DNA of 12,564 nucleotides from Thermoplasmata archaeon (GTDB taxonomy: Archaea > Thermoplasmatota > Thermoplasmata > Lutacidiplasmatales > UBA184). Both the position numbers and the translations under genes were made by a program. The stretch is taken from contig JAJYUO010000014.1 of NCBI GenBank assembly GCA_021792485.1, forward strand, positions 1 to 12,564, read 5' to 3'. The stretch's first letter is position 1; every line of letters begins with the position of its first letter. Of the stretch, positions 1-7,796 are shown one piece after another. The notes beneath the pieces were generated by a model. The model was not told the DNA's origin. It was given only the letters and a program-made list of their open reading frames with translations, and did no database searches.

Positions 1-1
1 G

Positions 2-448
2 ACGGGCAAGCGGCTGCCGGCGAAGATGACGCGCGTGATCCTCACGTTCAAGGCCCCCCCGGTCACCTTCTTCCAGACCGTGTCGGAGTATCACTCGAAC
101 CCGGACCGGATCTCGATCCTCATCCAGCCGGACGAAGGGTTCGAGCTCGCGTTCGAAGTCAAGGTGCCGGGCCGAGAGATGCGCGTGCAAACCCACCGCA
201 TGCGGTTCCACTACGCGGAGGCCTTCGGGGAGCTTCCGGACGGGTACGAGACCCTCCTCGTGGACGTCATGCTCGGGGATCCCACGCTGTTCGTGCGCGC
301 GGACGAGGTCGAGGAGTCCTGGCGCCTGTACGACCCGCTCCTTCGATCGCCCCCGCCGCTCACGTTCTATCCGGCGGGGAGCTGGGGGCCGGAGGAAGCG
401 CAGAAGCTCGCGATCGACTGGGGGCAGCGTTGGTACTACTCCGGGTGA
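2..448 (+). CDS. zwf: Glucose-6-phosphate 1-dehydrogenase, C-terminal part (5' end outside window)
   Basis: G6PD oxidises glucose-6-phosphate to 6-phosphogluconolactone with NAD(P)+, the first step of the oxidative pentose phosphate pathway. The frame is open from the window edge, so this is the last 148 residues or so of a protein usually near 490. The visible part carries family hallmarks: TGKRL at the very start, matching the RTGKRL/M strand of G6PD; IQPDEG in the middle; a stretch reading YETLLVDVMLGDPTLFVR followed by DEVEESWR and the DPLL segment; and the YPAGSWGP signature near the C-terminus. The catalytic His-Asp region and the Rossmann domain lie outside the window. The ATG at 26 is internal, because conserved sequence precedes it. 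The stop overlaps the start of the 6-phosphogluconolactonase gene, so the two are probably co-translated. If the host is archaeal this is the classical bacterial-type enzyme, not the haloarchaeal Azf type. Assignment is firm; cofactor preference is not visible. Confidence 0.95.
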   Translation, partial: TGKRLPAKMTRVILTFKAPPVTFFQTVSEYHSNPDRISILIQPDEGFELAFEVKVPGREMRVQTHRMRFHYAEAFGELPDGYETLLVDVMLGDPTLFVRADEVEESWRLYDPLLRSPPPLTFYPAGSWGPEEAQKLAIDWGQRWYYSG

Positions 449-1194
449 CGCGCGAGCCCCGGGTGCATCCGGACCTATCGAGCGCGAGCCGAGCGCTCGC
501 GGGCGAGCTCGCCCGGGTCTCCGCGGAAGCCGTGCACGAGCGGGATCGCTTCACCTGGGTCATCTCGGGCGGCCGCACGCCGAGGGAGCTCTTCGGCCTG
601 TTGCGGGGACCGTTCCGACGGCGGATTCCGTGGAAGAAGACCGAACTGTTCTTCGCCGACGAGCGCTGCGTTCCCCCAGAAGATTCCGAGAGCAATTTCG
701 GTCTCGCGTGGACGACGTTCTTGTCGTCGGTGCCGATCGAGCGGCGACGCATTTACCGGATGCGGGGGGAGATGCGTCCGCCCGCTGAGGGCGCACGCCG
801 ATATGCGCGGTGGATCGGCACCCTGCCGCCGATGCGGAGCGACGCGCCCCCGCGGTTCGACGTCGTGCTCCTCGGGATCGGACCGGACGGACACACCGCC
901 TCGCTCTTCCCCGGGCAGTCCGCGGTGCGAGAGCGTCGGCGCACGGTCGTGGCCGTCCCGCGAAGCGGGCAGCCTCCGTTCGTTCCGCGGATCACCCTCA
1001 CCCCTCCGGCCCTCTCCTGCGCGCGGGAGGTGTGGTTTCTCGTCGCCGGCGGGGACAAGACGACGGCCGTCGCCCGCATCTTCCGCAGCGGCTCCGAAGG
1101 AGATCCCCGCGTCCCCGCGAGCTGCATCGGCTCCTGCGGGCGCCAGCTTTGGTTTCTGGATCGGCCGGCCGCCGCCGGGCTCCGTTCACCGTGA
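445..1194 (+). CDS. pgl: 6-phosphogluconolactonase (DevB/SOL type)
   Basis: Hydrolyses 6-phosphogluconolactone to 6-phosphogluconate, directly after G6PD; cytosolic. Taking the GTG at 445 gives 249 residues, normal for the family. Motifs seen: SGGRTP (41-46, phosphate-binding loop), ADERCVP (71-77), SESNFG (81-86), LLGIGPDGHTASLFPG (142-157), RITLTP (182-187) and GGDKT (202-206). I chose GTG 445 because it overlaps the preceding TGA as GTGA, a standard coupling arrangement, and because the protein then begins shortly before the REPRVHPD segment where homologues begin. A TTG at 430 would add five residues, and neither start has a convincing Shine-Dalgarno site. The gene ends tail-to-tail with the ROK kinase, overlapping it by 9 bases. 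Pairing with zwf is the usual genomic context and makes the assignment secure. Confidence 0.95.
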   Translation: MTREPRVHPDLSSASRALAGELARVSAEAVHERDRFTWVISGGRTPRELFGLLRGPFRRRIPWKKTELFFADERCVPPEDSESNFGLAWTTFLSSVPIERRRIYRMRGEMRPPAEGARRYARWIGTLPPMRSDAPPRFDVVLLGIGPDGHTASLFPGQSAVRERRRTVVAVPRSGQPPFVPRITLTPPALSCAREVWFLVAGGDKTTAVARIFRSGSEGDPRVPASCIGSCGRQLWFLDRPAAAGLRSP

Positions 1195-1971
1195 CGGCGC
1201 GCGACGCCGCGCCCGGCCACCGGCTCGCGTTGCGACGCCGTTCGTAAGCGCCCAGAGACGCGCTCCTCCCGCGATGGCGCTTCGATTGTCCCCTTTCTCG
1301 GCGTGGGGAGGGAGCTTCGTGAGCTTGCGCAGGTTGCCCCCGCCGATCACTAGGTACTCCGGCTCGAGCGCGTCGTAGAAGACCTTCGCGACGGCGAAGA
1401 CCTCCTTCTGCCACTTCCGACGGCCCAACCGCTTGAGGGCCGCCTCACCGACGAAGTCCTCGTAGGTCCTCCCCTTCTTGTAGGGAAGGTGCGCGAGCTC
1501 CATCGGTGCGATCGTTCCGTCTAAGATCATCGCGGTCCCGAGACCCGTGCCGAGGCCGAGGAACAGCATACGGCCGCCGCGGTAGCTGCCGAGCGCCTGC
1601 ATCGCCGCATCGTTGATGACGCGGGTCGGGCGACGGAATTCCTGTTCGAAGTCAAACCCCACCCACCCCGGTCCGAGGTTGTGGGGTTCGTGGATGATGC
1701 GGCCGTGGATGACAACGCCCGGATACCCGATCGAAACGGCGTCGTACCTTCGGTCCAACAGGCGCTCGGCAACTTTGCGAATCATCTCGCGCGGAGTCAT
1801 CTTGGGGCCCGAGGGGATCTTGATCTCCGTCGTCGTCCCCGCGAAGGCCGCCTTGACGTGGGTCCCGCCCACGTCTAGGACCAGGATGCGTCGAGGTTTG
1901 GCCGGCTGCTCGGCTGCCACGAACCCGGTCAACGTCCCAATCGAATTTAGCTTCCGGCCTACGGAGGCCAT
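1186..1971 (-). CDS. ROK-family sugar kinase, polyphosphate-glucokinase-like
   Basis: Predicted cytosolic kinase that phosphorylates glucose (or a related hexose) with polyphosphate and/or ATP. Seen in the 261 residues: phosphate-binding DVGGTHVK (33-40); EPHNLGPGWVGFDF (95-108), a segment typical of polyphosphate glucokinases; catalytic Asn-Asp (120-121); LGLGTGLG (138-145); GGGN (210-213); and GDNRSAIAGGARLW (227-240) near the end. The CxCGxxGC zinc motif of many ROK kinases is absent, as in polyphosphate glucokinases. About 28 residues precede the first strand, so the ATG at 1971 could be too early; an in-frame GTG 17 codons later is an alternative. The ATG start overlaps the end of the P1-peptidase gene by 13 bases, implying one transcript. 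Its product would feed the G6PD encoded on the opposite strand. ROK membership is firm; polyphosphate and glucose specificity is inferred from motifs. Confidence 0.85.
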   Translation of the reverse strand: MASVGRKLNSIGTLTGFVAAEQPAKPRRILVLDVGGTHVKAAFAGTTTEIKIPSGPKMTPREMIRKVAERLLDRRYDAVSIGYPGVVIHGRIIHEPHNLGPGWVGFDFEQEFRRPTRVINDAAMQALGSYRGGRMLFLGLGTGLGTAMILDGTIAPMELAHLPYKKGRTYEDFVGEAALKRLGRRKWQKEVFAVAKVFYDALEPEYLVIGGGNLRKLTKLPPHAEKGDNRSAIAGGARLWALTNGVATRAGGRARRRAPSR

Positions 1972-3032
1972 ACCGATCCCGGCGACGGGACGTCGATCCG
2001 ATGATGGCGGCGCAGGATCTCCATCGTTCGATCGATCGGCAACGCTTCGACCGTCCGGCCCCGGCCCTCCACCGGCGTCGCCCGGAAGAGCGAGTTGTAT
2101 GCGGCTTCCTCCGTGGCTTCGATCGCCGCCCAGAAGAGCGGATCGAGTTCCGCGTTCGCGAGGACGGTTCGACGGTCCCCCGTCGTCGAGAAGCCGATGG
2201 CGTAGTCTCCGCTTCCGTTCGCGCCGCCAGCACCGGTTCGCCCGATCCCGAGCATAGCGCGGGCCGAGACCCGACGTAGATTGCGCGCGTCCAGGGGTGC
2301 ATCGGTGGCCAGGACCACCACCACCGATCCTCGCGACGGCGGAGCCTTGAGTCGGGGATACACTTGGCCCAACTCTCTCCCGACCGGCGCTCCGGCGATC
2401 GTCAACAACCCTCCGTAGTTGGTCTGGACCAGCACGCCGAGCGTGTGCCCGCCCATCGAACCCGAGAGCCGGCGGGAGGCGGTTCCGATGCCGCCCTTGT
2501 ACCCGAGTGCGATCATACCGGTTCCACCGCCCGTCGTGCCCTCCGCCGGAAGGGAGTCACGCGCGCCCCGGAGCGCCGAGAAAACCTCCTCCCGTCCGAC
2601 CGGCCGAGCGCGGGCGTCATTGAGCCATCGGTCGTTCGTCTCGGCGACGACCGGGTTGAGCGACTCTACCGACTCGTTGCCGGGCTGTTCGAGCACGTAA
2701 TCGATCAAGGCATCTGCCACGCGGGGTACGTTGAGCGTGGACGTGAGCAGGATCGGGGTCTCGATCTCCCCTAGTTCCTCGACCTGGGTGAACCCGAACG
2801 GCTTTGCGAACCCGTTGAAGCAATGGATCGCCCCCGGGACCGGAGTTCGGAGGAGATTGCCGGGCCGAGGGATCACCGCGGTCACACCCGTACGGACCGC
2901 ATCCCCCCGAATCACGGTCGAGTGTCCGACCCGAACCCCTTCCACGTCCGTGATCGCGTTGCGGGGACCCGGTTCGAGGGCGCCGAGCGACACGCCGAGC
3001 TCCCGGGGTCGGGGACGCGGAACGTCCGTCAT
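1959..3032 (-). CDS. P1-family (DmpA/BapA-type) aminopeptidase
   Basis: Self-processing N-terminal-nucleophile aminopeptidase of family S58; characterised members release N-terminal L-, D- or beta-amino acids from short peptides or amides. The 357 residues match the usual 340-375. Family marks: NAITDVEGVRVGH (25-37) at the N-terminus; PRPGNLLRTPVPGA (55-68); a Gly/Asn-rich core around GTTGGGTGM (165-173) and GYKGGIGTASR (178-188); then RGSVVVVLATDAPLDARNL (234-252). By comparison with DmpA, the chain should cleave itself between Gly235 and Ser236, Ser236 becoming the nucleophile of the beta subunit. No signal peptide is seen, so it is probably cytosolic. The ATG at 3032 fits the family N-terminus; I see no strong Shine-Dalgarno site. 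It lies 42 bases after the zinc-ribbon gene and overlaps the downstream kinase gene. The family is clear; the substrate is unknown. Confidence 0.9.
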   Translation of the reverse strand: MTDVPRPRPRELGVSLGALEPGPRNAITDVEGVRVGHSTVIRGDAVRTGVTAVIPRPGNLLRTPVPGAIHCFNGFAKPFGFTQVEELGEIETPILLTSTLNVPRVADALIDYVLEQPGNESVESLNPVVAETNDRWLNDARARPVGREEVFSALRGARDSLPAEGTTGGGTGMIALGYKGGIGTASRRLSGSMGGHTLGVLVQTNYGGLLTIAGAPVGRELGQVYPRLKAPPSRGSVVVVLATDAPLDARNLRRVSARAMLGIGRTGAGGANGSGDYAIGFSTTGDRRTVLANAELDPLFWAAIEATEEAAYNSLFRATPVEGRGRTVEALPIDRTMEILRRHHRIDVPSPGSVWPP

Positions 3033-3074
3033 CCCGGTGGATGAGGAGGGTCGGCGAGATGAGAGTAGCGCTCC

Positions 3075-3686
3075 CTAGGAGAAGATCAGAAGGACATCCC
3101 CCGACCAGCTCGACCCGGGGATCGCGAGCGCGAAGGATACCTCCCCCATCCCATTGTTCGGATCGTTCGGAGCGAATGGCGAGGGGCTTGCCGGGACGGA
3201 GGTCTGGTTCCAGCTGACGTCAAAGACGCTGAAACCGGGAGTGTCGGTCGTGAGGTTCGTCGGCGTGCACGGCCCGGTCGTGTTGGCGTTCAGGAACTCG
3301 AACCCCCAGTCGATCGTCGTCCCGGGCGTGTCGTTGAAGCCGGCCCAGGCCTCGGTATAACTCTCCAGTCCGCACGTGTTGTTCGGGGAGGCGCTCAAGA
3401 ACGCCCGGACGTCGACGTTCTGGCTGTTGTCGTATACGTAAACACCGGCGACGGCGACGACCACGATTAGGATGAGCACCGCGATGAGGGCGAATAGGAC
3501 GAGCCGGCGAAAGCGACGCAGCGGCGACCCGGGCACCATCGTTTCTCGTCCAAGGCGAGGCGACGGCGAACCGAGCGGAAGCGATGACGGGGCTCCCCGG
3601 GTCGAGGAGATCCGCGCGCCGCAGTACGCGCAGAAGGCGCTCCCCGGGCGGAGCGGCGCGTTGCACCTCGGGCACGTATCGTCCAT
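3075..3686 (-). CDS. Zinc-ribbon, single-pass membrane protein with glycosylated-type outer domain
   Basis: Function unknown. From the ATG at 3686 (a GTG lies one codon before it) the product is 203 residues. Numbering from that GTG, residues 6-23 are a four-cysteine zinc ribbon (CPRC, then CAYC). A polar Pro/Ser/Arg linker follows to about residue 62, then one hydrophobic helix (about 63-86) with arginines just before it, then an outer domain of about 115 residues. That domain has five N-x-S/T sequons (Asn103, 119, 136, 145, 161), only two cysteines (106 and 141, a likely disulfide) and many Thr/Pro/Asn. Such architecture is common in archaea, where surface proteins are N-glycosylated. Topology would be ribbon inside, domain outside. 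It sits between the CLC gene (60 bases upstream) and the P1-peptidase gene (42 bases downstream), all on one strand. The gene is convincing; any role as sensor or envelope factor is guesswork. Confidence 0.8.
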   Translation of the reverse strand: MDDTCPRCNAPLRPGSAFCAYCGARISSTRGAPSSLPLGSPSPRLGRETMVPGSPLRRFRRLVLFALIAVLILIVVVAVAGVYVYDNSQNVDVRAFLSASPNNTCGLESYTEAWAGFNDTPGTTIDWGFEFLNANTTGPCTPTNLTTDTPGFSVFDVSWNQTSVPASPSPFAPNDPNNGMGEVSFALAIPGSSWSGDVLLIFS

Positions 3687-3746
3687 CACAACCCAACACT
3701 CCGCGCACGGTACTTCAGATTGACCTCGTGCGTTCCCGCCGGGAGA

Positions 3747-5603
3747 CTATCGTTGAGACCCGGCTCCGTTCTGGAACTGCGTGATCCGCTCTCGGGTCAG
3801 GACCCCGGTGAGCGTCCGGGGTCTGCCCGGGGTGAATACGAGCACGGCATCGGTCTCCTCCTGGTCCATGACGCCCAGCGCGGAGAGCACGTCCATCTCG
3901 GGGTAGACGGGCGGCGGGTTCTCCCGGAGGATCGCGAGCACCGGGGTAAGGATCTGCTCCGATGGAGGGATCTCCAGCACGTCGGCCATCCGAACCTCCC
4001 CGATCAAGTCGATCCCGCGGAGGACGGCGAGGATTGGAACCGGAGCGTCCCGCAGCATCGCGGCCGCGACGGCCACATTGGTCTCGGGACTGACGGTGCC
4101 TACGTCCCGGGCCAGGACGGACGAGACCGGAACGCGCCGAAGGTACTCGGAGAAGTACTCGGTAGTGTGGCTCGGAGACTCGAGCCGGTTCGGCACCTGC
4201 TCCGTGTACAGATGGTGGTGACCGGTGAGGAAGTACGCGACGAAGATCGCCACCATCGCCGGGACGAGCAGGGACTCCGACCCCGTCATCTCCACCACCA
4301 TCAGGATCACGGCGATCGGAGCTTTGGAAACGCTTCCAAAGAACGCCATCATCCCGATCACGGCGAACGCCGCGAAGTCCGCGCCGGTCACGAGACCGGG
4401 CAAGGCGACCGTCATCAGTCCGGCCACCGCGAAACCAATGAACGCCCCCGTCACTACGCCCGGTCCGAACAACCCGGCGCTGCCTCCAGACCCGACGGTG
4501 AGCGATGTCGCGCCGATCTTGAGGAAGATCAAGGCGACGACAATCACGAGGAGTATCGGCGTGAGGCTATTCTGAAAGACCAGCCACTGGACGAACCCGT
4601 AACCGATACCGATTGATCCGACAGCGAGCAGGTGATTCTCTTGCGGAACGAGGTAGTAGGCCGCGGCGAAGATCGCGCCGGCGATCGCGACTCCGAAAGC
4701 GGGTCGGAGGTATTTGGGAGCGCCGGACTTCGCGAACCACCTCCGCGAGGAGGAGAACCAGAGGACGTACAGGATTCCGAATCCGGCGCAGATGGCGCCG
4801 AGCAGGGCATAGACCGGCAGTTGCTCGGGGGTGAAGCCGAGCCCGGAGGGCGTGACGAATTCCGGGCCGAATCCATCGTACACTCCGAAGATAGAGTACG
4901 AGATCACCGACGCGAGGATCGCGGGCATGATCACATCCGGCTCGAAGTCGGAGATGTAGAGGATCTCGCTCGCGAGGAGGGCGGCGCCGAACGGGGCCTT
5001 GAAGATCGCGCCAATGCCTGCCCCGACGCCCACCATGATCGCGATGCGGCGCTCCTTCGTCGACAGGCCGAGCGGCCCCCCCACGATGCTCCCGATCCCG
5101 GAGCCGATCTGCGCCGTCGGACCCTCTCGACCTCCGCTGCCTCCCGTCCCAAGGGTGAGCGTCGAGGCGAGGAACTTCACGGGCGGCACGCGCGCGCGAA
5201 CGACCCCTCTCCCGCGATGGAACGATCGGATCGCCTGATCCGTTCCGTGCCCCTCGGTCTCGGGGGACACCCACGTGACCAGCCCACCGACGCCGAGGCC
5301 GCCGGCGGCCATCATCGCCGGCAGGATCCAGAATGTCGACGGATTCGTGGTCCAGTCGAACGGAGTCGCCGGAGGAGGAGCCCCGTTAACCGGTAGCTGG
5401 ATCCCGAGGGCCGTGCCGAGGAAGAAGTCGCTTGCGACTTCCAGACCGATGAAGAATGCGATCGCCACGATCCCCGCGATGACTCCGACGGTGAGCCCGA
5501 TGAGAGCCCATCGGTAGAGGGTGCGAAGGTTCGTGACCGACTTCTTGATGGAGCCTCCGAATGCCCCGAAGCGATCGAACAGCCCGGGGATCGTACGACG
5601 CAT
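3747..5603 (-). CDS. CLC-family chloride channel/transporter with C-terminal CBS pair
   Basis: Integral membrane anion channel or Cl-/H+ exchanger. From the ATG at 5603 it has 618 residues; a TTG at 5636, preceded by a GAGG-type purine run, would add 11. Seen: multiple hydrophobic helices between about 30 and 460; GTGGSGGREGPTAQ (152-165) containing the gating glutamate, Glu160; KAPFGAALLASEI (202-214); and GSGGSAGLFGP (371-381), the second anion-site loop. A cytoplasmic tail holds two CBS-like modules (about 491-544 and 551-607), which in this family bind nucleotides and modulate gating. The GSGIP loop is replaced by GHGTD (118-122). By hand alignment the inner proton glutamate of E. coli ClcA (Glu203) corresponds to Ile214, as in channels. 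It lies 142 bases downstream of agmatine deiminase and upstream of the zinc-ribbon gene. The family is certain; channel versus exchanger is open. Confidence 0.93.
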   Translation of the reverse strand: MRRTIPGLFDRFGAFGGSIKKSVTNLRTLYRWALIGLTVGVIAGIVAIAFFIGLEVASDFFLGTALGIQLPVNGAPPPATPFDWTTNPSTFWILPAMMAAGGLGVGGLVTWVSPETEGHGTDQAIRSFHRGRGVVRARVPPVKFLASTLTLGTGGSGGREGPTAQIGSGIGSIVGGPLGLSTKERRIAIMVGVGAGIGAIFKAPFGAALLASEILYISDFEPDVIMPAILASVISYSIFGVYDGFGPEFVTPSGLGFTPEQLPVYALLGAICAGFGILYVLWFSSSRRWFAKSGAPKYLRPAFGVAIAGAIFAAAYYLVPQENHLLAVGSIGIGYGFVQWLVFQNSLTPILLVIVVALIFLKIGATSLTVGSGGSAGLFGPGVVTGAFIGFAVAGLMTVALPGLVTGADFAAFAVIGMMAFFGSVSKAPIAVILMVVEMTGSESLLVPAMVAIFVAYFLTGHHHLYTEQVPNRLESPSHTTEYFSEYLRRVPVSSVLARDVGTVSPETNVAVAAAMLRDAPVPILAVLRGIDLIGEVRMADVLEIPPSEQILTPVLAILRENPPPVYPEMDVLSALGVMDQEETDAVLVFTPGRPRTLTGVLTRERITQFQNGAGSQR

Positions 5604-5745
5604 TGGGGGTGGGGAAACCCCATCGCCAGAGCTCAACTCTTTTTCCTCGCCGTCTCACGATAGAGCGGTTCCGACAGCAGCAGGCTCCGCGCTGTATGAG
5701 TTTGACGCTCGATCGCGGCTCACACTGCAGGGGTCGTCGCGCGCG

Positions 5746-6831
5746 TCAGGAGGCCGGCTCCGGTTGTGTGAGACAATGGAGAGTTCCCAGTCCCCAAACC
5801 AGTTCCCGGGCGTGAATCCCCACCACCTCACGCTCCGGGAATGCACCGGCGAGCACCTTGAGCGCCTCTCGATCATGAGGATCATCGAACGTCGGGACGA
5901 GCACCGATCGGTTCGCGATGTAGAAGTTCGCATAGCTCGCCGGAAGGTGGTGGCCCCGGAAGACGACGGGGTCCGGCGCCGGGAGGGCGAGCACTTTCAG
6001 GGCTCTTCCGTCCGTGGTTCGGTACCTCTTCAGCCGTTCCAGGTTTTCCCGAAGCGCATCCGAGTCCGGAGTCGTCGCGCCGTCGGGGTCGATGGCGGCG
6101 ACGGTCCGCGGAGCGACGAATCGGGCGATGTCGTCGACATGCCCGTGAGTGTCGTCGCCCTCGATCCCGCGGCCCAGCCACACCACTTCCGTCACGCCAA
6201 GGTAGTCGTGAAACGCGGTTTCGAGAGCCGAGCGGTCGAGGCCGGGATTGCGCGCTTGAACGTCGCCGAGCAGGCACTCTTCGGTGGTGAGCAAGAGTCC
6301 TTGGCCATCGACATCGAACGCTCCACCTTCCATCACGATCCAGCGGCCGGATGCGTACGCCTTCCACCGGGGAAGGCGCGTGGCCCGCGCGATGCGAGAT
6401 GGGAGCGCGCGGTCGAGGCGAAAGTTGTCGTACTTCGCCCATGCGTTAAACTTCCACTGGACCAGCCCGACAGCGGCTTTGCGCCCGCCTGTTCCCCTGC
6501 GAAGAACGAACGTGGGCGCAGAGTCTCGTAGCCAGCTCCGGTCGGTCGGCCAGCGATGCGTCCGGACTTGGTCGAGATCGGTACCGACGTCACGAAGGAT
6601 GCGGCGGACCGATCGGTCCTGAGCGGAGTCCGAGACGATGATCTCCACTCGCTCGCTATCGGCCAGCACCCGGACGATCTCGGCATACACCCAACGGATC
6701 GAGGAGAACTTTCCGGGCCAGTCACTCCGCTCATGGGGCCAGGCGATCCACGTCGCGGCGTGCGGCTCCCACTCGGCCGGCATGCGAAATCCCTCGTTCG
6801 CCGGCGCCGAGAGAGCTGTGCGTCCGTTCAT
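5746..6831 (-). CDS. aguA: Agmatine deiminase (agmatine iminohydrolase)
   Basis: Converts agmatine to N-carbamoylputrescine and ammonia; cytosolic enzyme of the peptidylarginine-deiminase fold. The 361 residues match the family length. Catalytic and binding marks: PAEWEPHAATWIAWPH (18-33) at the N-terminus; WLRDSAPTF (100-108, substrate Asp103); MEGGAFDVDG (167-176, Glu168); GDDTHGHVDD (225-234, catalytic His231); and GLGTLHCLTQPEP (347-359) with the nucleophile Cys353. The pattern fits agmatine deiminase, not arginine deiminase, which is longer and differs in sequence. The ATG start overlaps the stop of the upstream amidase gene as ATGA, so translation is likely coupled and the two steps run in sequence. 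No arginine decarboxylase, the source of agmatine, lies in the window. Downstream comes the CLC gene after 142 bases. Assignment is strong. Confidence 0.94.
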   Translation of the reverse strand: MNGRTALSAPANEGFRMPAEWEPHAATWIAWPHERSDWPGKFSSIRWVYAEIVRVLADSERVEIIVSDSAQDRSVRRILRDVGTDLDQVRTHRWPTDRSWLRDSAPTFVLRRGTGGRKAAVGLVQWKFNAWAKYDNFRLDRALPSRIARATRLPRWKAYASGRWIVMEGGAFDVDGQGLLLTTEECLLGDVQARNPGLDRSALETAFHDYLGVTEVVWLGRGIEGDDTHGHVDDIARFVAPRTVAAIDPDGATTPDSDALRENLERLKRYRTTDGRALKVLALPAPDPVVFRGHHLPASYANFYIANRSVLVPTFDDPHDREALKVLAGAFPEREVVGIHARELVWGLGTLHCLTQPEPAS

Positions 6832-7751
6832 CCGAAACGGCTCGAGGAGTCGAGGTACCGCTGGGTCAGCATAGAATAGGCGTCGAGCCGACGATCCCGT
6901 AGGAACGGCCAGTGCTGTCGCGTGCGTTCGACCACGTCCGGATCGATGTCCGCGACGAGGACTTCCTCTCGGTCGCGCCGGGCCTGCGCCGTGATCCGGC
7001 CAAAGGGATCGGCCACAAACGATCCTCCCCAGAACTCGATTCCGGGACCTTCAACGAGATCGCCCCGCACGTCTCCGTGTTCGAGACCTACTCGGTTTGG
7101 GACCGCCACGTACACGCCGTTCGCGATCGCATGGGCTCGCTGGATGGTCCGCCAAGCGTCGAACTGGGCCTCCCCAAACTCTTCCTTTTCCCCGGGGTGC
7201 CAGCCGATGGCCGTCGGATAGATGATCACCTCGGCCCCGGAGAGCGCGGTGAGACGGGCCGCCTCGGGATACCATTGGTCCCAACAGATCAATGCGCCCA
7301 CCCGGCCCGCCTGGAGCGGGAAGCTCCGAAAGCCAAGGTCCCCGGGGGCGAAGTAGAACTTCTCGAAGTATAGAGGATCGTCCGGGATGTGCATCTTCCG
7401 GTACGTGCCCGCGAGACTGCCGTCCCGATCGACCACGGCGACCGTGTTATGGTACACGCCCGGGGCCCGCCGCTCGAAGAGCGGGACCAGGATCGCCATC
7501 TTCAGCTCTCGCGCGAGGCCCGCCATTCGCTCCACCGTCGGCCCCGGAATCGGTTCCGCGAGCTCGAACATGGCGTGATCCTCGCGCTGGGCGAAGTACT
7601 GCGACCGGAAGAGTTCCGGCAGGGCCGCGACATCGGCCCCGAGCTCGCGCGCTCGGCGGAGATGCGCGACCGCGCGCTCCACATTTTCGTCCGGGTCCGG
7701 GCCCGAAGACATCTGAACAATCCCGACACGGAACGTGCGTTGGCGGCTCAT
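6828..7751 (-). CDS. aguB: N-carbamoylputrescine amidase (nitrilase superfamily)
   Basis: Hydrolyses N-carbamoylputrescine to putrescine, ammonia and CO2, completing the two-step route from agmatine; cytosolic, usually oligomeric. The 307 residues show the complete Glu-Lys-Cys catalytic triad of the superfamily: LPELF (Glu46), YRKMHIPDD (Lys119) and ALICWDQWYPE (Cys156). The subfamily resembles plant and bacterial carbamoylputrescine amidases, with PELF near Gln51-Tyr52-Phe53, the EKFYFAPGD segment (130-138), YPTAIGWHPGEKEEFG (178-193) and a WRTIQRAHAIANGVYVA stretch (200-216). The ATG at 7751 precedes the first beta strand by the usual distance. It overlaps aguA by four bases and follows the exporter gene by 68 bases, which contain a TATA-like box. 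Genomic pairing with aguA supports the specific function over other nitrilase-family amidases. Confidence 0.93.
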   Translation of the reverse strand: MSRQRTFRVGIVQMSSGPDPDENVERAVAHLRRARELGADVAALPELFRSQYFAQREDHAMFELAEPIPGPTVERMAGLARELKMAILVPLFERRAPGVYHNTVAVVDRDGSLAGTYRKMHIPDDPLYFEKFYFAPGDLGFRSFPLQAGRVGALICWDQWYPEAARLTALSGAEVIIYPTAIGWHPGEKEEFGEAQFDAWRTIQRAHAIANGVYVAVPNRVGLEHGDVRGDLVEGPGIEFWGGSFVADPFGRITAQARRDREEVLVADIDPDVVERTRQHWPFLRDRRLDAYSMLTQRYLDSSSRFG

Positions 7752-7796
7752 GTGATCCCCGGGACGCCGGCGGCCCTAGCAGAGGGAACATCGCAG

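Noticed and set aside
430..444. TTG at 430 as start of the lactonase gene.
   Set aside because: GTG at 445 makes a GTGA overlap with the zwf stop and matches the family N-terminus better; the TTG is a rarer start and has no ribosome-binding site.
3720..4616. A 298-codon plus-strand open frame opposite the CLC gene.
   Set aside because: The product is low-complexity and charged, with no recognisable motif, and it lies antisense to conserved CLC and CBS sequence.
5637..5650. Pyrimidine/T-run as a transcription terminator.
   Set aside because: The T-run reads on the plus strand, but all flanking genes are on the minus strand, where it is an A-rich run just before the CLC start. It may instead be part of a promoter or of a ribosome-binding region for the TTG start, but the match is too weak to call.
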